Assembly (NCBI GenBank): GCA_026129185.1
Contig: JAHCIO010000020.1
Location: 12,504 to 76,503, forward strand
Origin: Promineifilum sp019695075
GTDB taxonomy: Bacteria; Chloroflexota; Anaerolineae; Promineifilales; Promineifilaceae
Reading direction: 5' to 3'
Length of the DNA stretch: 64,000 nt
Part shown: piece by piece, positions 58,592 to 64,000 of the stretch
Layout: the number at the start of each line of letters is the position of its first letter
Position numbering within the stretch: the first letter of the stretch is position 1
Made by a program: the position numbers and the translations under genes
The notes under the pieces: model-generated
What the model was told of the DNA's origin: nothing
The model's database searches: none
The model's input: the letters and a program-made list of their open reading frames with translations, nothing else

Positions 58592-58726
58592 GTGACGCGA
58601 TTCTCTGAATCGCGTTCCTGTACTGGGGCCGAGCGCGTGGCGCGATTCTCCGAATCGCGTTCCTGCGCTGGGCGGAGTGCGATTCGGAGAATCGCGCCAC
58701 AGTTGGCGATTCGGGAGAATCGCGCC
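58592..58726. repeat. CGCGATTC palindromic repeat, copy 4 (two pairs of arms)
   Basis: Four units: 58592-58614 and 58637-58659 in one orientation, 58679-58700 and 58705-58726 in the other, around spacers containing CGTTCCTG. It fills most of the 263-bp gap between DUF305 and the PCuAC gene. A TACACT (about 58760) after it may be the -10 for the PCuAC gene. Confidence 0.88.
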
Positions 58727-58848
58727 GCGGGGGTCTGGTTGCCGAGCGCGGGACATCGGGTACACTTGCGGAGAGTAGCGGCGCCAACCCACCCCGGCGG
58801 CGATTCACCCGCCCAACTGCCGTTGCTCTGGCAGGGAGCTAAAACAAG

Positions 58849-59325
58849 ATGAAATCCTACACCAAACATCGTTGGCTGCTCATATTGCTGGCCCTGGCGG
58901 CCGTGTTGGTCGCCTGCGGCGGCAACGACAGCGCCGCCACAGCCGGCAACGAGGTCACCGTGGGTGATCTCGCCATTGTCGACGCTTGGGCGCGTCCGCC
59001 GGCGATGGCCGGCGGCAACGCCGCGGCCTACTTCGTCGTCCGCAACGACGGCGACACGGCCGACCGTCTCATCGGCGTCTCCAGCACGCTGGCGATGGCC
59101 GAGATGCACAAATCCGTCATGGCCGACGACGGCACGATGACGATGAACCCCGTCGATGGCGTCGATATTCCCGCCGGCAGCAGCGTCGCCTTTGAGCGTG
59201 GCGGCCTGCACATCATGTTCATGGGCGTGGCCGAGCCGCCGGCCGTGGGCGACACCATCTCGCTGACGTTGGTCTTCCAGAACGCGGGCGAGGTCACCCT
59301 CGACGTGCCCGTGCGCGCGGAGTAG
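58849..59325 (+). CDS. Copper chaperone PCu(A)C lipoprotein
   Basis: 158 residues with lipoprotein signal (LLILLALAAVLVAC, Cys23). The cupredoxin-like DUF461 domain has the copper ligands: H87 (AEMHKSVM), M97/M99 (GTMTMNPV), H121 and M123 (LHIMFMG). PCu(A)C hands copper(I) to the CuA site of cytochrome oxidase or to nitrous oxide reductase outside the membrane. Here it sits before a FixH/YtkA-like protein and a polyferredoxin, consistent with oxidase assembly. Confidence 0.92.
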   Translation: MKSYTKHRWLLILLALAAVLVACGGNDSAATAGNEVTVGDLAIVDAWARPPAMAGGNAAAYFVVRNDGDTADRLIGVSSTLAMAEMHKSVMADDGTMTMNPVDGVDIPAGSSVAFERGGLHIMFMGVAEPPAVGDTISLTLVFQNAGEVTLDVPVRAE

Positions 59326-59331
59326 CCGGCC

Positions 59332-59733
59332 ATGTGCCCGCGCAAGGCGTGTTGGCTTGTCTGGCTGGCGCTGGCACTCTTTCTGATGGCCGGCTGCCGC
59401 CGCGTCGAAACGACCGACCAGGCCCCCGACGTGCAATTGACCCTCTCGGCCGACCCGGAAGCGCCGGCTGTCGGGCCGTTGCGGCTGGACGTGACGCTGC
59501 GCGACGCCGGCGGCGCACCCATCGATGGGGCGACCGACGTCAGCCTGCGCGGCGACATGAGCCACGCGGGCATGGAGCCGGTGCTGGCCACGGCCGTCGG
59601 TCAGGGCGACGGCGTTTACACGGCCGATTTCGCCTGGACGATGGCCGGCGACTGGATTGTGACCGTTGTGGCCACGCTGCCCGACGGCCGCCTCAAGGTG
59701 GCTCAGTTTGAGTACACCGTCGAAGCCGACTGA
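59332..59733 (+). CDS. FixH/YtkA-like lipoprotein
   Basis: 133 residues; signal with lipobox (LFLMAGC, Cys19). The beta-sandwich domain (VQLTLSADPEAPAVGPLRLD, then DMSHAGMEPVLATAVGQGDG and YTADFAWTMAGDWIVTVVA) fits the YtkA/FixH family involved in copper loading of heme-copper oxidases. HAGM supplies possible copper ligands. It starts 6 bp after the copper chaperone gene. Confidence 0.82.
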   Translation: MCPRKACWLVWLALALFLMAGCRRVETTDQAPDVQLTLSADPEAPAVGPLRLDVTLRDAGGAPIDGATDVSLRGDMSHAGMEPVLATAVGQGDGVYTADFAWTMAGDWIVTVVATLPDGRLKVAQFEYTVEAD

Positions 59734-59758
59734 ACCGGCGCTGATCCGCCTGGAGGAC

Positions 59759-61186
59759 GTGGGCCTGGGTGGGGGCGCGCCCCCACCCAGGCGTCTCGAC
59801 GTGTTGCGGACGCCGCTGCTCGGCCGCCTGCTGAAGGCGCGCAACGGCCGCCTGCTGCTGCAAATCCCCTTCCTGCTGGTGGCCTTGCTGCTGGTCTACG
59901 ACGGCCTGACGGGGCCGCAACTGGCCCCGCAGAACCTGGCCACAGTGACGGTGTGGATTCACACACGCGGCCTGGTGGTGCTGGCAGCGCTGCTGCTGGG
60001 CAACGTCTTTTGCATGGGCTGCCCCTTCGCGCTGCCGCGGACGCTGGCCCGGCGGCTGAGCGGCCGCGGCCGGCGCTGGCCGCGGGCGCTGCGCAACAAG
60101 TGGCTGGCGGTGGCCGCCTTCGTCGCCTTCCTCTTCCTTTACGAGTGGCTCGACCTCTGGGCCGGGCCGCGGCTGACGGCGGCGGTCATCATCGGCTATT
60201 TCATCGGCGCGTTCGCCCTGGAGGCGATCTTCGCCGAGTCCCCCTTCTGCAAGTACATCTGTCCGTTGGGGACGTTCAACTTCGTGGCCAACACCGCCGC
60301 GCCGACGCAAATCACCGTTCACGACCGGGACGTGTGCCGCGCCTGCCCCGGCAAGGAGTGCGTCAACGGTTCGGCCCGCGTGCTCGGCTGCGGCACGGAG
60401 CTGTTCCCGCCCACTGTACGCAGCAACCTCGATTGCGTCTTCTGCCTCGACTGCGCCCGCGCCTGCCCCTATGACAATGTCGCCCTGGCCATCCGCCGGC
60501 CGGGCTACGAATGGACGGCCGGCGCGCCCGGCGACAGCGCCTGGCCGCGCCGCTGGGACGTGAGCTTCCTGGTGCTGGTCTTCGCCTTCGCCGCGGTCAG
60601 TAACGCCTTTGGCATGGTGCCGCCGTTCTACGACGCGCAGGCGTGGCTGGCCGGGGCGCTGGGGCTGACAAGCGAGGGCGCGCGGCTGGCGCTGACGTTC
60701 GGCGCGCTGAACCTGGCCTTGCCGGCGGCGGCCGGGCTGGCCGCCGCCGCGCTGAGCCGCGCCCTGAGTGGCCGGCGCGAGCCGTTGCGCGTCGCCTTCA
60801 GCCGCTTCGCGCCGGCCTTCGTACCGCTGGCCGTGGCCATCTGGCTGGCCCACTACGGCTTTCACTTCGCCACCGGCGCGCTGGTGCTCGTGCCCGTGCT
60901 GCAGAACTTCCTGCTGGCCCACGGGCTGACGGCGCTGGGGGCCGCGCCGAACTGGTCGCTGGCGGCCATCCTGCCGGGGGACTGGTTGCTGCCGCTGCAA
61001 ACGGCGGCCGTGCTGGCCGGCTTCGCCGCGGCGCTCTTCGTCGGCAACCGCATTGCCCGGCGCGACTTCGACGACCCGGCCGCGGCCGTGCGCGCTCTGC
61101 TGCCGTGGCTGCTGCTGCTGCTGGCCCTGGCCCTCGCCGCCCTGGCTACCTTCAACCTGCCCATGGAAATGCGCGGCCTATCCTGA
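59759..61186 (+). CDS. Membrane polyferredoxin (NapH/CcoG/NosR-like 4Fe-4S protein)
   Basis: The start is uncertain: no ATG fits, a TTG at 59666 would overlap the previous gene by 68 bp, and I chose GTG 59759. About 475 residues with some nine or ten transmembrane helices. Cys motifs: CMGCPFALPR, PFCKYICPLGTFN, CRACPGKEC and a ferredoxin-type CVFCLDCARACP (about 226-237). It likely passes electrons to reduce copper or a periplasmic partner in oxidase or nitrous oxide reductase maturation. A long hydrophobic C-terminal half (residues 270-475) is unusual for CcoG and closer to NosR/NapH-type fusions. Confidence 0.85.
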   Translation: MGLGGGAPPPRRLDVLRTPLLGRLLKARNGRLLLQIPFLLVALLLVYDGLTGPQLAPQNLATVTVWIHTRGLVVLAALLLGNVFCMGCPFALPRTLARRLSGRGRRWPRALRNKWLAVAAFVAFLFLYEWLDLWAGPRLTAAVIIGYFIGAFALEAIFAESPFCKYICPLGTFNFVANTAAPTQITVHDRDVCRACPGKECVNGSARVLGCGTELFPPTVRSNLDCVFCLDCARACPYDNVALAIRRPGYEWTAGAPGDSAWPRRWDVSFLVLVFAFAAVSNAFGMVPPFYDAQAWLAGALGLTSEGARLALTFGALNLALPAAAGLAAAALSRALSGRREPLRVAFSRFAPAFVPLAVAIWLAHYGFHFATGALVLVPVLQNFLLAHGLTALGAAPNWSLAAILPGDWLLPLQTAAVLAGFAAALFVGNRIARRDFDDPAAAVRALLPWLLLLLALALAALATFNLPMEMRGLS

Positions 61187-61206
61187 GGCGCGGAATCGGA
61201 ACGCCG

Positions 61207-61770
61207 ATGACACGGAAGCTTCTCCCCCTGGCCCTTCTCGCCCTGGCCCTGTTGCTCCTGCCGCTGGCGGCGCGCGCCCACGGCATCGGCACGCCACAGC
61301 GGCTCAACGTGCCCAGCGGCCCCTACTGGCTGTCGATCTGGACCGACCCCGACCCGTTGCGCGCCGACCAGACCCACGTCGTCGTCGCCGTGCTGGAGCC
61401 GGAGACACAGGAACCGATCGTCACCGGCGTCGCGGTGACGGTGCAACTGCGCTCGCTGGCCGACAGCACAGTCCTCACGCGGACGGCGGCAACCGACAGC
61501 ACCAACCGCCTGCTCTATGCCGCCGAGTTCACCGGCCACGTCACGCCCGGCCGCTGGGAGGCCAGCGTCGCCGTCAGCGGCGAGCGGGGCGCGGGCGAGC
61601 CGGTGACTTTCGAGGTGGAGATCGGCCCGGCGCGCGGCTTTAACTGGCTGTGGGTGGGCGTGGGCGGGCTGGTCGTGGCGCTGGCGGTGTGGCTGGCATC
61701 AGCCGGGCGGGCCAGTCGTCGTCGCGGCCCAGGCGCTCCCCCACCCCACTCAACCAGGACTTTTGGGTGA
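61207..61770 (+). CDS. Membrane-anchored YtkA/CopC-like protein
   Basis: 187 residues. Signal peptide (LLPLALLALALLLLPLAARA, mature from HGIGTPQRL), an immunoglobulin-like beta domain (PYWLSIWTDPDPLRADQTHV, AVTVQLRSL and EFTGHVTPGRWEASVAVSG), and a C-terminal transmembrane helix (WLWVGVGGLVVALAVWLA). Last gene of the copper cluster, 20 bp after the polyferredoxin. The N-terminal His after the cleavage site recalls CopC-type copper sites. Function inferred from context. Confidence 0.7.
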   Translation: MTRKLLPLALLALALLLLPLAARAHGIGTPQRLNVPSGPYWLSIWTDPDPLRADQTHVVVAVLEPETQEPIVTGVAVTVQLRSLADSTVLTRTAATDSTNRLLYAAEFTGHVTPGRWEASVAVSGERGAGEPVTFEVEIGPARGFNWLWVGVGGLVVALAVWLASAGRASRRRGPGAPPPHSTRTFG

Positions 61771-62056
61771 CGGCTCGGTAACAATTTTTCGAGAACCGGT
61801 TGCGCTAATGTCGCCAATGCCACCAAACGGCATTAGGCGGGCGCTCCGCAAGGGGTCGGTAACGCGGCCATACGTCTTGTCGGCAGCGGTGATTATGGTA
61901 AACTGCGGCTATATATGGGGGGTACCGGGCGGAAGGGGGCCTAATTGTTGGAATGGGGGCAAGCGCCCGCCGCCCGACCGTTAGCTAGTCCAATTTCTTA
62001 ACATTGTCGATTCCTAAAAAATCGCCAGCTTTTAAGCCAATAACGGCCTCCGAGCA

Positions 62057-62085
62057 TTGTCCTTAGGCGGGGGGCATGCTAGAAT
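62057..62085 (+). promoter_or_regulatory. dnaA promoter
   Basis: TTGTCC (62057-62062), 17-bp spacer, TAGAAT (62080-62085). It gives a leader of about 260 bp before dnaA, into which the tandem repeats fall. Confidence 0.6.
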
Positions 62086-62110
62086 GTCCTCACATTGAGG
62101 GACATGGTGT

Positions 62111-62161
62111 GGCGACTTCGCGGTAGCGGCGACTTCGCGATAGCGGCGACTTCGCGGGGGC
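62111..62161 (+). repeat. Three 17-bp tandem repeats in the dnaA leader
   Basis: Units GGCGACTTCGCGGTAGC, GGCGACTTCGCGATAGC and GGCGACTTCGCGGGGGC are consecutive without spacers, about 26 bp after the -10 box. Each contains the near-palindromic GCGACTTCGC. Candidate binding sites for a dnaA regulator or initiation iterons. Confidence 0.85.
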
Positions 62162-62353
62162 GCTGAGGTTTAGTCTGTCCGATCAGTGCCACTATCGGGA
62201 AAGGTCCGGGGTGGGTGTCTTGGTTCAGAGGGAATGACGCCTCGCCCGCTCAATGTGGTAGTGCCTCTCTTGGTCTGTCTTTCGGAAAAACCATAAGCGG
62301 GTTAACCGAGGTTGTTGTGCGCCTGACCGCGGCCGCTTGCTGAGGGAAGAGGA

Positions 62354-63799
62354 ATGAACGCATCGTCACTAAATCCCGATACAGCGTGGAAGGCCGCGTT
62401 GGGGGAACTGGAAATGCAGATGACGAGGGCCACGTTCCGAACGTGGCTCCAGGGCACGCGGGCGCTGTCCTGGGCCGACGGCGAGTTCGTCATCGGCGTG
62501 CGCAGCGACTTCGCCAAGGACTGGTTGGAGCACCGGCTCTATGACCTCATCGCCCGCGTCCTGGCCGGCGTCACCGGCCGGCCGACGCGGGTGCGCTTCG
62601 CCGTCTGGTCCGACGAGATCATCGCCCCCAAGACGGCGCTGACCAACGGCGCGGGCCGCGCCGACGTGGTGCCCCTGACGGCCAACGGCAGCGTCAAGAA
62701 CGGCGCCATCTCCCAGGTCGCACCCGGTACGGGCGCGACCGCCCAGATCAACGGCGCGGACGACGAAGACAACAAGCTCAACCAACGCTACACCTTCCCC
62801 GCCTTCGTCGTCGGGCCAAACAACCGGCTGGCCCACGCCGCGGCCCTGTCGGTGGCCGAAAGCCCCGGCCGAACCTACAACCCGCTGTTCATCTACGGCG
62901 GCGTCGGTCTGGGCAAGACCCACCTGCTCCACGCCATCGGCCAGCGCTGCCGGCAGGACGGCCACCGCGTGCGCTACATCTCGGCCGAGACCTTTACCAA
63001 CGACCTGGTGACGTCCATCCGCAACAAACAGACGCCGGAGTTCCGCGAGCGCTATCGCACCGTCGATGTCCTCCTCATCGACGACATCCAGTTCATCGCC
63101 GGCAAGGAAGGCACGCAGGACGAGTTCTTCCACACTTTTAACGACCTGCACAGCCACGGCAAGCAAGTGGTCATCTCCAGCGACCGGCCGCCGAAAGCGC
63201 TGGCCACACTGGAGGAGCGGCTACTGTCGCGCTTTGAATGGGGGCTGACGGCCGACATCCAGCCGCCCGAAGAGGAAACGCGCCGCGCCATCCTGCTGGC
63301 CAAAGCGGACGAACTGGGCTGCCGTGTGCCGCCGGCGGTCATCGAGTTCATTGCCCACCAGGTGCGCCAGAACATCCGCGAACTGGAAGGGGCGCTCAAC
63401 AAGGTCATCGCCTACTCCCAGCTAACCGGCGCGCCCATCGACCAGACGCTGGTCAATCGCGCTCTGGCCGACACGTTGCGCCGCGCCGAGCGAGTGACCA
63501 TTGACCAGATTCTCGATACCATTGCCCGCTACTACAACGTCACCCACGAGGCGTTGGCCAGCAGCAGTCGTAAGAGCACCATCGCCTACCCGCGGCAGGT
63601 GGCCATGTATCTGGCGCGCACGGAGACCGAGGCCTCCCTGCCGCAGATCGGCGCCGCCCTGGGCAACCGCGACCACACGACTGTTCTGCACGGCTATGAG
63701 AAAATCGCCGGGTTGATCGATCTCGACCCGCAACTGCGCCGCGACGTGCTGGAGATCAAGGCCATGCTCTATGAGCAAGCGCCGGTGATCACCCACTAA
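62354..63799 (+). CDS. dnaA: Chromosomal replication initiator protein DnaA
   Basis: 481 residues; GAGGGAAGAGGA precedes the ATG. Domain I (about 10-90, AWKAALGELEMQMTRATFRT), a variable linker, AAA+ domain III with Walker A IYGGVGLGKTHLL, Walker B VLLIDDIQFIAGKEGTQDE and sensor SSDRPPKALATLEERLLSRF, and domain IV HTH with the signature ALGNRDHTTVLHGYEKI. Binds DnaA boxes and melts oriC. dnaN does not follow; a hairpin and an insertion sequence end come next. Confidence 0.98.
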   Translation: MNASSLNPDTAWKAALGELEMQMTRATFRTWLQGTRALSWADGEFVIGVRSDFAKDWLEHRLYDLIARVLAGVTGRPTRVRFAVWSDEIIAPKTALTNGAGRADVVPLTANGSVKNGAISQVAPGTGATAQINGADDEDNKLNQRYTFPAFVVGPNNRLAHAAALSVAESPGRTYNPLFIYGGVGLGKTHLLHAIGQRCRQDGHRVRYISAETFTNDLVTSIRNKQTPEFRERYRTVDVLLIDDIQFIAGKEGTQDEFFHTFNDLHSHGKQVVISSDRPPKALATLEERLLSRFEWGLTADIQPPEEETRRAILLAKADELGCRVPPAVIEFIAHQVRQNIRELEGALNKVIAYSQLTGAPIDQTLVNRALADTLRRAERVTIDQILDTIARYYNVTHEALASSSRKSTIAYPRQVAMYLARTETEASLPQIGAALGNRDHTTVLHGYEKIAGLIDLDPQLRRDVLEIKAMLYEQAPVITH

Positions 63800-63854
63800 G
63801 GCCGCGCGCGCACACAACAGGCGAGCCAGCCGGGGCCAGAGGCCGCCGGCGCTG

Positions 63855-63880
63855 GGGGCGCATCCTGGGGGATGCGCCCC
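63855..63880. terminator. Hairpin after dnaA
   Basis: Perfect 11-bp arms GGGGCGCATCC and GGATGCGCCCC with a 4-base loop, 55 bp after the dnaA stop. No T-run follows; the right arm overlaps the start of the insertion-sequence homology. Terminator role uncertain. Confidence 0.4.
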
Positions 63881-64000
63881 TGGACTTTGGCGTTTTGAAG
63901 GAACCTACCGAGGGAACGGGAGGCACATTTGACGGTTGGTGACGGCCCGGAAGAGGCCGGGGGCCGGGATTTGGGCTAAGAACGGGCGGCGGCGAAGACA
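63875..64000 (-). mobile_element. End of a second insertion sequence copy (continues beyond window)
   Basis: 63875-63997 is the exact reverse complement of 54836-54958, the right end of the decayed element, including the terminal CTGGACTTTGGC (63881-63892). The element therefore runs out of the window to the right with its transposase on the minus strand. Being outside, its intactness cannot be judged. Confidence 0.88.

Larger units (their letters stand above)
61771..62353. other. Intergenic region upstream of dnaA, possible replication origin
   Basis: 583 bp without a gene, more AT-rich between 61985 and 62060. I found no good DnaA box (TTATCCACA or one mismatch). It contains the dnaA promoter and three 17-bp tandem repeats described separately, and a small hairpin AATGCC/GGCATT near 61812-61835. 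It is an oriC candidate only by position. Confidence 0.3.

Noticed and set aside
62111..62161. Short direct repeats read as a CRISPR array
   Set aside because: The units are 17 bp and contiguous without spacers, so they are tandem repeats, not CRISPR.
61771..62353. Firm oriC call
   Set aside because: No DnaA boxes matching TTATCCACA within one mismatch were found by eye, so it is kept only as a weak candidate.

Overview
The window is high-GC, gene-dense DNA with many Chloroflexota-like gene families and long overlapping operons. Examples are a WYL regulator, a small 90-aa protein starting MAFAYTNSKGQ, AMMECR1, paired FHA proteins, STAND ATPases and a chloroflexal-type DDE transposase. I infer an uncultured Anaerolineae/Caldilineae-like Chloroflexota member; no rRNA or tRNA is present to prove it. 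No CRISPR array was found inside the window.

Left third (1-14.1 kb), a defence island. The 3' end of a cas6 gene enters from the left edge. It converges on a three-gene minus-strand operon: a 1744-aa DEAD-type helicase with DUF1998-like and nuclease-like ends, a 944-aa SNF2-like helicase, and a roughly 1800-aa adenine-specific DNA methylase. This resembles class 1 DISARM in content, but the helicase and DUF1998 parts are fused, as in Druantia DruE or MrfA. The methylase carries several in-frame low-complexity or palindromic repeat insertions and appears frameshifted near its 3' end.

Centre (14.3-40.8 kb), an atypical type VII (WXG100/ESX-like) secretion locus. Two divergent units share a promoter region near 19.65-20.05 kb. 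Leftward are an HTH-ATPase, a solute-binding lipoprotein and a membrane STAND ATPase, all overlapping. Rightward are four small WXG100-like proteins, a degenerate-vWA/FHA membrane protein, a Ser/Thr kinase, a PP2C phosphatase, a vWA/FHA membrane protein and a 2814-aa FtsK/EccC-type ATPase. These are followed by a ubiquitin-like/FHA fusion, a secreted trypsin-like protease of lower GC, and a zinc-ribbon pseudokinase. The EccC has seven P-loop modules instead of the usual three. No EccB, EccD channel, EccE, EsaA, EssA or EssB is visible. The kinase, phosphatase and FHA set suggests phospho-threonine control of the machine. I consider this the most interesting system in the window.

Right third (41-64 kb), mostly housekeeping. 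It holds PPK2, a sorbosone-type dehydrogenase, a stand-alone RAM domain protein, an S41 protease lacking its catalytic lysine, a nucleosidase-MgtC pair, a lipoprotein hydrolase, a small nuclease, rpe-glpX and an ABC-F/HAD pair. Next come a decayed insertion sequence, AMMECR1, a WYL regulator, a copper-handling cluster (DUF305, PCuAC, FixH/YtkA-like, polyferredoxin) and dnaA with a good promoter and three 17-bp tandem repeats upstream. The end of a second copy of the same insertion sequence lies at the right edge in inverted orientation. A palindromic repeat family with core CGCGATTC/GAATCGCG recurs at 45.4, 53.3, 55.0 and 58.6 kb.
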